DNA of 64,000 nt. It comes from Aldrovandia affinis. Its lineage: Eukaryota; Chordata; Actinopteri; Notacanthiformes; Halosauridae. Below, in pieces: positions 10,656-57,650 of this stretch. Position 1 is the first letter of the stretch. Every line of letters starts with the position of its first letter. The stretch lies in NCBI GenBank assembly GCA_029706075.1, contig JAINUG010000196.1, forward strand, positions 1,459,001-1,523,000. Reading direction: 5' to 3'. Both the position numbers and the translations under genes were made by a program. The notes beneath the pieces are model-generated. The model saw only the letters and a program-made list of their open reading frames with translations, was not told the origin of the DNA and did not search any database.

Positions 10656-11511
10656 GTTGGTGGGGCAGGTGATCCGGACTTGTTGCCGGAGGTTCGTCAG
10701 ATGTAATCCCCTCAGGAAGGTGTCGAGAGCCAGGCTGTCGCAGACTTCTTCCGGGTGCTGTGTGTAGGACCACTGGGCCAGGTGCTGGACATCGGCAGCG
10801 AGGAGTCAATTGCTTTCTCCGCTTCGTCTCTCTCTCCAGTGCAGCTTTTCCTTGAGTGCAAGAAGTGACGTCACTTCACCAAAGCGCCTTTTCAGTGCTG
10901 TGCAGAGGAGGCGGTAGGTGGGAGTGGTGTCAGGACCCAGGTCCAAGAGTGCTTTGAGAGCTTCTCCCTCCAGGGCTGCTGCCAGCCTTACGCCTTTCTC
11001 TGCTTTGCTTCACTCCGCTGCTTCCGCTATAAAGCGAAACTGGGTTGTGTATGCCTCCCAGTCGCCTTTCCCATCATATCGGCTTACTTTGAGCTCCCAC
11101 CACCTGTAGTGGCCTTGGGGAGCTCCGCCGAGCTGCTCAGGGGAAGCGACCGTCTGACTGTCCAAACTAGGTCACTGTGGGTGCTACCGGGTCGATAGCT
11201 GCCAGAAGGCCTTGTGCCTCAAGCACGCTATCTCCGGCTGCTGACAGGAAAGTGCCGACTGTCGGTCAAGTAGTAGCGTGGCGACCGGTCACCCTGGGCT
11301 CACTACCCGTGGCTACTTTGCTAGCACTCGAGTGGCCTCCCGCTCTGAGCTCGCTAGATGATGTTAGCATGTCCCCTATCTGTGGCAGGAACCCCCTCAG
11401 CAACCCCAGGAGTGAAGTCTTCCTTTTCCGCATGGTGGTCTTCCCATCTGGATGTCTCTCTTCTTCCATTATTCTTATTTCGGCGTAGATTCATCCCACC
11501 TCTGACACCAG

Positions 11512-11920
11512 TGTAGCAGTGAATGCCACTGAATCAAGAGTCGAGAAACTTTGCTTTTCCATTATAGTGCTCCTTCTATATTATAATAAAGCGTGAGGCA
11601 CCAGGAAGTACAATCTTGACTTGTCTTTCATACGGGAGTCATTCTAAATGCATACACACTGAATGACGGTGGACAATGTGACATACGCTCATACCAAGGG
11701 AAAGGGGGCTTTCACTCAAACAACATAGCGATTTCCACATTTGAACATACATGAGTATAGCTAGTAAACATTTATAGTTTTAACCAGCCGCAAGGGCCCC
11801 TGGGACATACGGTAGCTTTGCAGCCTGCGGCTACCTAGTTTAGCCACCTTAGATGCTATAAACACACAAGATGATGGGCAGCTAGCATTCCTATGGCTAA
11901 GCTAGCTGCCCACCGTTACA
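11512..11920 (-). repeat. LTR (5' LTR of the minus-strand Gypsy element)
   Basis: Partner of the LTR at 7737-8139. Immediately left of it, the minus strand reads TGGTGTCAGAGGTGGGA, which starts with TGG as a tRNA primer-binding site should; I did not identify the tRNA. Confidence 0.9.
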
Positions 11921-13100
11921 GTATTAATAAAAAATAATATAATTTTAGCATTTTTTTCTATTCTGACCTATCAATTTGGCACACTCACAATACTGAACAA
12001 ATATGTTGCATATGCCGAGCATATCAAAACAGCATACAGTAGGCCTATGTATTAATCTGGCATCGAGCTCAGGTATGAGTCTAAATATTACTGTTAAGTG
12101 CATACAGTTTATAATTGGGAAAATAAAAGATCATTGTTCAGCCTAAAATTGAGGGGATGATAAGTATGCTTAGTGTGCAGTAATTATGTAGCGCTGCAGG
12201 ATAATAAAAGTTAAATAGAATCGTGCAACGGTACACATCTAATAAAACACATTTTCGAAGGAGGTCCTCCATTACTCATTTGCTTGGAATACAACTTGTG
12301 AATAAACACTCAGTTGTACATACTGTATGAACCAATAATACAGCTGGATACCTGAAACAATTCAAATTAAGTAGGCCTGCTGTGTGCACAAAGGTTCAAT
12401 GACAATGTCAAAACCAGGATTTTAACCTGCTGCAAACATTTGCTTCATCTGATCCAGTTTATTAACTAGTATGCAACAAATTGCTTAAAATTCTAAATTT
12501 CTCTCTGTAGGGTCCTGTTTTCTATCCTGGTGGCATGAATGTGGGGGTTATTTATAGCAATGGCCTCATTCATAACAGTGGGCTGTGCTACTGTGAGGGC
12601 GAACATGGACAGTATCCAAGCAACGTAGTAACAGAGGACGAGGAGGGCGTAGAAAATTAGACAAAAAGGCTTTCAATGCGCATTTAGAGAATGTAAATAC
12701 GTTTTTAACCATTTATCGTTTGATACTTTTTCTTCTTCTTTCGGTCTAAAACCACAACATCGATTATGAAATGTTAATCATCTGTTGTGAGAAGTGTGTC
12801 ATTAGCTAGCTTATTGTTGCTAGCTAGTTATTTTACATCATATGCCAATTCCCAGCAAATGCTTGGTGCCAGTTTGCGTGCCCCCTTTTTTACCAGTCAG
12901 TTTAGGGGAGGCGCGGCCGGAGGGTGTGTGTTTCTGAGAGCGGAAAGGGATGTACACGAAGCCTTAGCCAGCCTTAGCCGCCCACACGAGAGGGGAGGTG
13001 AGGGGAGGGGACTTGAGGGCGGTGCTAATTTTTTCACAACCCTAATTATCTATCAAATGTATTAGTTAGCTGGCTAACTTATTTTATCTTCGACACAGAA
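11921..13100. other. Intergenic sequence upstream of cbl
   Basis: No gene recognised. AT-rich to about 12650, then a transition to GC-richer sequence approaching the cbl promoter. Confidence 0.5.
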
Positions 13101-13730
13101 ATGTCTAACGTTAATTCAGCCTTGTTTCGGTGATTTACATATGTTTTCCCCGGGCTTCCTTGCTGTTACTCACCGGATTTAGCTAGCACCTCCTGTCTCA
13201 TATTCGCAGAAACTTCCCGTCAGAGCAGAGACGCGGAGAGTGAGAAGACAGCTGGGCAGAAAAAGGGAACGACATATCCAGTCAGCCAGCCAGTCAGCTA
13301 GCTAGCTAGCAAGCGGGTTGTAACGTTAGTCTATGAGAGCGCGATCTTTACCACGCTCTCCACGGAGGATTACAATAACAACGAATTTATTTGTTTCCGG
13401 AGCGGAGGGGATTGTACCTTTAGTAACGTTGGGACACTTGCTACATCTCGCTTGCTAGCAATCTGTCTTCCACTGCAACTGTCTTGCTAAACTAACGCAT
13501 TCTTGCAGCTTGCGTTGGTGTCAACATTTGATACAGTAGGCTACGGGGATTTAATGGGACCTCTTCTGTGATAGGACCCGCATCCATCCACCTCCAACGG
13601 CCCCCTGCTCGATACTGACCAGGGCGCTGTCCACTCCAGGGTGCACGGCCGAACTACCACTCAGCCTGGGAAGGAGGGCGGTCCCCCAGCCCCCGGGGCT
13701 CTCCCCGGCCGGCTGTAGCAAAGCTTTAGC
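13101..13730 (+). promoter_or_regulatory. cbl: Probable cbl promoter and 5' UTR
   Basis: GC-rich sequence with many CpGs leads into the cbl start. There is no TATA box, as expected for a widely expressed CpG-type promoter. The ATG at 13731 has A at -3 and G at +4, a good Kozak context. The transcription start cannot be placed from sequence. The region is unusually rich in gctagcta/gttagct words. Confidence 0.5.
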
Positions 13731-49311
<35,581 letters not shown>

Positions 49312-52300
49312 CACCCTCCCCTGCACGCCTCCAGCTGCTGATTGGCTGTCCCCTGCAACTCTCTCAGCCTCGCCGGTCGGCCTGTCACTGAGCGCCCCGT
49401 CCCCGACCCCCCTGCGTGAGCTCATAAGATTGTCACTGTCATCTCGCTGAAGAGAACTGCATCACCGTTTATCGTACACGCCCTCGCACCTTTACGCATC
49501 CATACGCGCACACACACACACACACGCATACACACAAGGTTCAGTCGGACAAGAGCGGAGGAAACATTCCACCTGAGTCGCCTAGTATTCTTAAGACATC
49601 GCAACCCCATCTTTAACATCCCCGTGGTGACTAAAAGCTTGTGGTAATATTTATACACACAAACACACATTACACATGTAAGCACACATCCATGTATATC
49701 TGCGTACAATACGTGCGATATATTCACGTGTCTCACTAGTGTGACAGGGCCCCTTGATTCTCCTCTATCGTCTGCAGGGATCTGTCTGTACTGTGGAGAC
49801 ATATTCAGGGTGTGTAACGCCCACCTCACAGCATTTCTCCCCTCCTGCTGCAGGCTCTGAGACGGGCCTTTTCGGGACACCCCACTCTGCACTCCGCCCG
49901 AGGTGCACCCCGCCCCGCCCCCGTGCAAGCCCCGTCGCTCCCGGGCCTGCCTCTCCCTTTGGGCTGCCCCGCTACTGATCTATTAAACGCTTTTCTGCAG
50001 CGCCGTGTGGCACTAGGGCTTCGAGGCCCTGAGCTACAACCGCAGGCCATTTCATAGGACGCTTGGTGCCCTTCCCAATTCACTGCTGCTGTAGTTTTTT
50101 AGCCCTGCATGGAGACTTCACGGCGCTTGGCTGTGCGAGTGTGGGATGGCTATAAGGCCTGTGGCTTTTATTTACAGGCAATGATTTAACTTTATGGGAT
50201 TGTAAGAAAGGACAAGTGACAGTAGTGGACGTGGAACCTTCCCCCTATTCTAAAACAAGCCTTATGAGTCTCTTGGCATTTCTGCTCTGTGCATCGTAGG
50301 AGTGTGTAATGACTGCGCTGTCATTATTCTATTTGAGGCACCTGCCGCACGGAGAAGGGGGCGTGGGGGAAAATAACTCCCAACCTCTGTGTGACTGGCT
50401 CAACGTCTTATCCCTCTTCCTTTTCTGAGGAATGTGTGCTTTTTAAGAAAAATGCAGTATGAATTTTTTTAAGATAGTATTTCAGAAATTGTAGTCTGCC
50501 CCCCTCCCACCCCACATCATAACCTCATTAACCTCAAGATTATTTTCATTATTTTTATGGGAGGGATATGACGGTAGTGTGTGTGTGTGTGTGTGTGGGG
50601 GGGTGCTACTAAATTGAATAATTAATATAATATTAACAGTCTCCTGCCAATGTCATTGGGTAGCCATACCCGTGGTGTGGCAACAGCACAGCTGTGTGCG
50701 AAGTCTTGAAAAACATGCTCAGTGTAAATCTTGTTGTTTAACTCTTTACTAATATTTTGTTATCGCTATTGTTATTAATAAATCAGAAGTGCTTTACTGC
50801 TGCTACTATGGTTAGTGCTAAACAATTAAGCCTTAAATGTACATTTGTGAATAGATGGTATCGATGGATGGATTTATCAATAGATAAATCTTTTTTTTTT
50901 TTTTTTTTAAGGTGACAGTATCTGTTTATTTTTTTGCATTGCGTACTTGAAGAAATGTTAAGAGCCGTGAATCTATCCTTCGCCCGAGTTGATTTTTCTT
51001 ACCTGTGTATTTATATGAACGGAGGAATGCTGCAATGGTTAGTCGTGAGGGTCAGCATATCTGATCGTGGTCTACCACAGGCAAAAAAAAAAAAAAAAAA
51101 AAAAAAAAGACTGCATTGGGAATCAATAAGGAAATTGAAAAAATTCTGATTTTCTTGATTAGGGACAAGACAGAGCAGGCGCTACCTCATATTATTTGAC
51201 TTGTTTTGCTGCCGGTTTTTAAGGAGGAGAACAGAAGCACTGATGTTTCTTACATTAAACTTTTCAGGCTGTCATAGTAACCATGAAATACCTTAGGGTG
51301 GCCTCATTTCTTTGATCTCATGTTTCCATTGGCCCGTTCCCCTTGTCCTGTCACTCCATTTGTTTTAATGTGGAATGTGACCAGTTTGAGACCGTCGAAA
51401 GAGCTCCGCCTGACCGCTTCTCACTTCAGAGGTTTACGTGCGGTCAAAGCTGAACACTTGAACTACCGTGTCTGGAAATGGTCTTGAATGAAAGGGTCCT
51501 TTTATTTGACAGTAATACATTATTACTAAACCAGTGGAGAACCATTCCACTCCCACTGGAGTATATATATATTTTGAATATATGCCATATACGGCATGTT
51601 TACAAACATAAGTTACCGCCACTTTCAAATATCTTATTTGTTTGTGTGCATGCATTGTGGAATACATTTGGTAATATATACCTTTTCAAAATCTATTGCA
51701 CAATTTTTGCATGCAAATATGTATATGAATGTGGCAAAAATGTATTTCTTAATATATGGATTCCTTATTTGAACATTGTTTTTTTTCCCCCATAAGGGTG
51801 CACCGTTTGTGCAAATGAATATTTTGAGCCTGGTGCGATTCGGCATCACTCTTGTCTGTGCTCCAACTGTGAAACATTTGTCTTGCTTTAGAATGGTGTG
51901 TTTTTGACGTTTACAAGAAGCACGCTTGCGAAAGGAAAGGATATTCATGGTTCTCTCTCTTCTCAGGCAAGCCTTATACCAATTAAAGTGGCCATTCACC
52001 ATAATGCTTCAGTTTTGTTAAGACTTATTAAAAAGTGGGGGTATACATTGTTAACCCAATAAGGACAACATTTTTGGATTCCTTATTCATTTTCCGTTCT
52101 CAATGATTTACTCGTTTTAGGCTTGTGCCACTTTTGAATAGTTTTGTACATCGCTTTCGCTTCCAGGCTGTTTTTATCCCCCTGAAATCAAAATTTCCCC
52201 ACAATCCCCTCAATTTAAAGGCCATTTTTTAAATTAAATGTCAAAACTATGTAGGCTGATCCATGCCCCAGCCCTTTCGCTCTGGTCAGGCTAAAAGTCT

Positions 52301-52332
52301 CTTATATTTTGCTGTTTTTTTCTTCCATTTTC

Positions 52333-52373
<41 letters not shown>

Positions 52374-52376
<3 letters not shown>

Positions 52377-53148
52377 TACCGATCAAAAGTTTTAGAACAC
52401 CCCCATTTTTCCAGTTTTTACAGAAATGTAAGCAGTTCAAGTCCAGTGAATAACCTGAAATGGTACAAAGGTAAGCGATAAACTGCCAGAGGTAAAAATT
52501 AAAAATATTTAAAAAAATTTAGGTTACCAAAAACTGAAAAATGATGTACATTTCATAGTTATAAAAAAAGGCCTTTTTCAGGGAACAAGTAATGGGTTAA
52601 CGTGGGTTAACAGTCACAGTGCAAGACCATCACGCTTCCTCCTGAGGAACTCGACGGAGTACAAAAACCCTGCGTGATGGCCCAGGCATGCCTCTTTTTC
52701 TTATTTTGCCATCTTAGCAATGGCTTTCTTACTGCCACTCGACCTGTCAAACCTGCAGCTCGAAGTCTTCTCTTCACAGTTGAAACTGAGACTTCCTTAC
52801 TTTGACCAGTGTTAAGCTGTGCTTGAAGCTGTTGTCCTGTGAGCCATCTATCACACAAGCTGTTAACTCTCAGAAACTTGTCTTCTGATTTTGTTGTGGC
52901 TTTGGGTCTGCCAGACCTCTTCCTGTCAGTTTCCAAGTGCCTTTTGATGGTGTAGGAAACTACTCACTGCCAAATAATTTACATTATTTTTCAGTTTTTG
53001 GGAACTTAAACTTTTTATTTTTATTTTTTACCTCTGGCAGTTTACCGCTTACCTTTGTACCATTTCAGGTTATTCACTGGACTTGAACTGCTTAAATTTA
53101 AGTAAAAACTGGAAAATGGGGGTGTTCTAAAACTTTTGACCCGTAGTG
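52374..53148 (-). mobile_element. Internally deleted Tc1-like element, 775 bp
   Basis: Inverted repeats of about 200 bp begin cactaccgatcaaaag at the left and cactacgggtcaaaag from the right, then ttttagaacaccccca in both. TA follows the right end; the left target base pair is blurred by a CA repeat. The interior (52607-52936, minus) encodes only the DNA-binding part: RKRSGRPKATTKSEDKFLRV, LQAQLNTGQSKEVSVSTVKR. The catalytic core is deleted. Confidence 0.88.
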
Positions 53149-53975
53149 TATATATATATATATATAGTATGTATTTTTGTGCAGTATATCAAAATGTGCA
53201 AAGATACTGTCACTTTAAAGCCAAGTGTGTAAACGTACTGATATGTGAAATGATAATGAATCTTTTTTCATTTTGTTCCCTTGCTTTTCCTGTATATGTC
53301 AGAATTGTATTTTTGACCATGGTTTTCTTGTTTACTTATCTAAATAATAATAATAATATTATTATTATTATATTAAATAATACTGTGAGCAGTGCCATAC
53401 ATTTGTTTTTTTAATGTTTAAGTATGTCCTTCCTGAAGAGTGGGAGGCATGCCTTTGTTCCTGTAGAAAGTTGGAGATAACTGCTTAATGCAAATGCTGT
53501 AAAGTATCCTCCATCATAAATCTTGGCGTAGGCTACTTGGCTAGCTGCATTCTTGCCTGGCTAGTAACGCACATGCCTGGCTTTTGCTGACATGCCTTAG
53601 CGGTATGTGCACCGTTCTATTTGGCGGCTTGTTTCAGTTTATGGAGTCTCGCCCACAGCTCGTGCTGTCTTTAAATTGAACCGAAACGTGGCCCTATCTA
53701 CATACTGTCATCGTGTCTGTTCGTAAATAAACGAGCGATTCATACAAATCGGACAAGCGCAAATGAAATCGCGGTGAATTGTATTGATTAAACTGCCAAT
53801 GTCGATTTGGCATACAGCTCGGGAGGGAGTATATTTTTTGATGAGTTAAGTATCCATGATACCTGAACAAGACCATGCTGCCTAACCCGGGTGAGCTTTG
53901 AAAACGCTTTCTGGCTGTAGAGCTTTACACAGGAAAAGCTACTTCCTACTTCCGATCCCGTTTGCCCCAGGCCAA

Positions 53976-54055
53976 CCAGATGCTGCCGTTTCTGAGGTAA
54001 CCCTGCCGACCTGGTCAAGGTTGCTTTCAGTTGGCAAGACGTGGTACAACATTTA
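53976..54055 (+). repeat. Dispersed repeat, copy A
   Basis: Matches the reverse complement of 57249-57333 over about 75 bp, for example gaggtaaccctgccgacctg versus gcggtaaccctgccggcctg, and ttggcaagacgt versus ctggcaagacgt. Family not recognised. Confidence 0.7.
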
Positions 54056-54460
54056 TCGTATCTGGGATCAGCCAACATGCTGTTGGACTGGGCTCACTGA
54101 TTGTGGAAACGCCCACAGCTCACCTCAGGTGTAGCTCACCCTTAGGCAGGTCAGTGATAACGTGGCTATGGGAAGCGCCCTGCTGGGGAGTGTGGTGACA
54201 GTCACCACAAGAGGGAGCTCTCAGATGTTTAGGGTGATCGGCAACTGTATTACATTTTGTTTTATTACGTTTTATTTTTTCTAATTCATAATATAGAGGT
54301 TGGAGAAATCCAGATATGCCTGCACATCCTTGTTCCATTATGGAAAAGTAAAAAATTGACAACAAACAAAAATGAATGATCAATTTGTCGTTAATTGTAG
54401 CTTTGGGGTGGTGTTGTCTACTGATCCCTACACATAGGTGTGTGTGTGTGTGTGTGTGTA

Positions 54461-54508
<48 letters not shown>

Positions 54509-56518
54509 GCCGTTTGGAAAGAGGGCATGTGTTTGGGGGTTTTAGTCAGATTTTGGTCAGTTGATTTGATCCTATCACCTGACTTTGTTGACCAATATAG
54601 ATCACAGTTGCACTGCCTAAAGGTGACAATTCAGACAATGGCATCATAGTTATCAGTGTTCTCAAGCAGCGAGTCGAGGTCTTGAAATTAACGTGTTTTG
54701 TATACCCGGCATTAACTAACAATGAAATGGGACAATAAGTGCACGGTTAGCATTCATTCATCTTTCTTTAAGCTTATTAATATTGAAAAGATGTAGGTTT
54801 TTTTGGCTGCACATGGAATTAAAAATAATTAAGACAGTTGAACCCTGTATATTTCTGTTAATTTTTACGGCTTGTATGAGAACAGTCAGCCAGCCAGAGG
54901 CAATGCTGTCACTCTAATAGTATGAACATAGAGGTACGCACGTTATGTGCTTGGATTGCAGTCCACCTAGTGTGCACGTTGGTCTTAGTTACAAATTTAA
55001 GGAAGTATTTTTGTCTCTTACAAAATGTTTTCCTGTTATTTCAAGCTTGAGTAAGGTAAAAAAAAAAAAAAAAAAAAAAAAGTAAAAAAAGGAGAACTTC
55101 CTTGATGTGTTGGTCAAAGTTGAGGCCAAATTTCAAAATGGGTGGGTATTTCTAAGGCAGTGTTGGAAATGTATGATTGTGGCAATGAGACATTTCCTGT
55201 TTTACGACAAGAAAAAAATCTAATGGTACGGAGGCTGGTGCAGAGCAGTGGGGCAGAGATCTGTCTTCCTGTCATTCCCCCCCTACACTGAAAGACATTT
55301 TTTTTTTTTAATGAAATAATATTTTAATGTCTAACTCTTTAAGGTGCCTGAATGTTAGCAAACCAATGGAAACAAAGAAATTAGTGGGAATGAAGACTAA
55401 ACATGTGGTTTAGTTTATGAATAATGTAGCCCTTGTATGCATGTTGTTTTGAAACCAGATCATGTCCCAGCCAGGTGTATTAAGGACTTATTTCCCTGGC
55501 GCCATCATTGGCAGTAGTGGGAAGGTACAGCTTGCTATCTGTCAAGACGACCAGCGCGCAGTGTACTGTAATCGGGCCGGAATCACTTGGTGATAAGCAC
55601 TCCTGGGGGTCTCCGGCCGAATCGTACCATTTCAGGGAGGTGCCAATGGAGGGGGGTTGGGGGATTTCATTTGCCTTGCCTCAGTTTTTTTAACTTGAAT
55701 TTATCCATGATGGCCAATGTCCCATAGTGCCATAATTTCCTTTCATTTATTTGGTAAAAAACGTTCTTTTTCTGATTTAGTTTGTGGAGAAGCCACCCCC
55801 CCGCCCCCCCAACGGGAGGCACAGTTTAGGCAGGGACTCACCTGGTGGGGTTAGGATCGTTTCCCAGGTACAGACCGAATCAAACCTGCATCTATTCATA
55901 CCTGTTTTTTGGGGCGGTTTTTGTACATTTTCAATTTCAGTATGAAGCAGATGTGATGAAGTTGACTGGCAGCTTTTTGTAGTGATATATGGATATGAAG
56001 CATAGCGATGTGTAACTAAAATGGTTTCAGTTCATACAGTTGTGGTAGCCAAGCAGACTGCAGGGACAACTTTGACTCAAGGTCGGGATTGGAGCTTTTT
56101 TTAATGTAGGAAGTCTAGTTTGCAGTTATTATTATAATTATTACTATGATTGCTATTGTGCATAAGTGAAATGAATTAATATCAGTTCTTATATCAGTGT
56201 TATAATCTTTGGATATTTATCCTATGATGTCCTTGAATATAAAATAAAATATGTGAAATGTTAAAAATATGTGGAAACCTTTAACATTTTTTAATCTTCC
56301 TGCTGCCTGTATAAAGCAGAAAGCCAACTGAAATATAAAATATATGAAACCATTTTCCTTATCTTTTCATAAAGAGTAGCACAATTTATTTTTATTACAT
56401 ATTTTTCATTATATTCATGTCTAGAAATAACTAATGTTATTTATTAATTTTTTTTGATGCTGTACTCCAATCCAAGATGCTTAATGTTGGTTTTGTTTCT
56501 GGAATTTATGCACCTGCC

Positions 56519-56560
56519 ATTAAAGCATTTTTGAATACATATATTTGTGGGGGTTTTTAT
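56519..56560 (+). terminator. cbl: Candidate poly(A) signal for cbl
   Basis: ATTAAA at 56519-56524 is followed about 20 bp later by a GT-rich stretch (tttgtgggggttttt), the usual layout of a cleavage site. Other AATAAA hexamers exist nearby (about 56244), so this is one candidate. Confidence 0.4.
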
Positions 56561-57650
56561 CGTTGTGTACAGATGTTTCTTTTGAATTCACATTATCATT
56601 TGTCATTACCTGTTTTTCCGTAGATCAACATTCACTGCAGTTCTCACAGTAAGTTATACCATAGTATATGAATGCTTAATTCTGCTGGTGAAATGTTTTC
56701 ATGTGGGTTTATTGTTTTCAACTACAAGCTTGACACACGTACAGGAATGACACTTTATTCCAATGTCCACTAGGTGGCAATCAAATCAAAGCTTTGATTC
56801 TCGAGGGTTGAATTTACTTGCTTTACACTATGGAGTCATATGTTAGAACTACTCCAGTTAGTACACTGAGAATGATTTGAGGGGCATTTTGCTGTCCTCA
56901 GGCTTTGTTCTTTTGTTTGGTATTTACTTTGAAAATGGCACCTGTTTGTCTTTTTACTGAGAGTACACACTGTAGGAAAACTTGATCCACAGAATACATT
57001 TCAGCCTCCTGCTCACTGGCCATCCCCCCCAGTCAACACTTTCACCTTGTATTGTGAACTACTGAAAACGAACTAAACACATTCGCATCACACAACACTT
57101 GTTTTTACCGGCCTTCCGGCAGTATGGTGAGCTATTTAAAGTACTGGGCTTGTAATATGGTTGCAGCGAGTGTGGGGTGGGGCCCATGAGCAGAGTAATA
57201 TTTTAACTAACCTTGGGCCTTCCTGGACTCCCATCAGCACCTTTTGTGAAATGCTGGGTGACGTCTTGCCAGCAGAACTCAACCTTGACCAGGCCGGCAG
57301 GGTTACCGCAGAAACAGCAGCAAACCGTCTAAGCTTTTGCCGCAATCGTCTTGAATAACACACGCCACACATTCTGCGGCCTTGCTTCAGAGACCGTATT
57401 CTGCCAAATGCCGGGATCAGACGTAATGTTTTTCTACTCCTCACGGAAATTGGTGGTGTCATATTCAGGCGCCAGTCCTGGAAATAAACTAAATTACATA
57501 ACCTTACATTCCTTATTTATGATGTTTTCTTTGGTCTGTATTGTTAATAAAGTAAAATTAACTTCTACATCATTGTGTATAAATAATTCATATTTGCTAA
57601 TACATTTAAAAAATATAAAAATCAGTAACCAGACTTGTTTTCAATGTAAT
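56561..57650. other. Region between convergent cbl and mcam
   Basis: No gene seen. It contains a SINE-head-like stretch (about 57112-57170) and copy B of the dispersed repeat (57249-57333). Confidence 0.5.
57249..57333 (-). repeat. Dispersed repeat, copy B
   Basis: Inverted partner of 53976-54055, about 3.2 kb away. It may be part of a longer element running to about 57460, where minus-strand sequence remains open. Confidence 0.7.

Larger units (their letters stand above)
7737..11920 (-). mobile_element. Ty3/Gypsy LTR retrotransposon, broken fossil
   Basis: Two direct repeats of about 400 bp (7737-8139 and 11512-11920), beginning TGTAG and ending TTACA, bracket an interior read on the minus strand. 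Recognisable parts in genomic order are the integrase C-terminal region, integrase core, RNase H-like region and a gag-type CCHC zinc knuckle. Their order (gag on the right, integrase on the left) fits Ty3/Gypsy. The LTRs differ at roughly 7% of aligned positions by eye, plus indels, so the copy is old. The coding part is broken in many places, and SINEs have inserted into it. No envelope gene was seen. Confidence 0.88.
49312..56540 (+). other. cbl: Candidate cbl 3' UTR
   Basis: About 7.2 kb with no further host exon; human CBL also has a very long 3' UTR. It contains poly-A (51081-51108, about 55060-55091), TA/TG arrays (52335-52369, 54436-54505), a deleted Tc1 element (52374-53148) and a dispersed repeat (53976-54055). 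An AATAAA near 50777 could be an earlier poly(A) signal. Confidence 0.45.
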
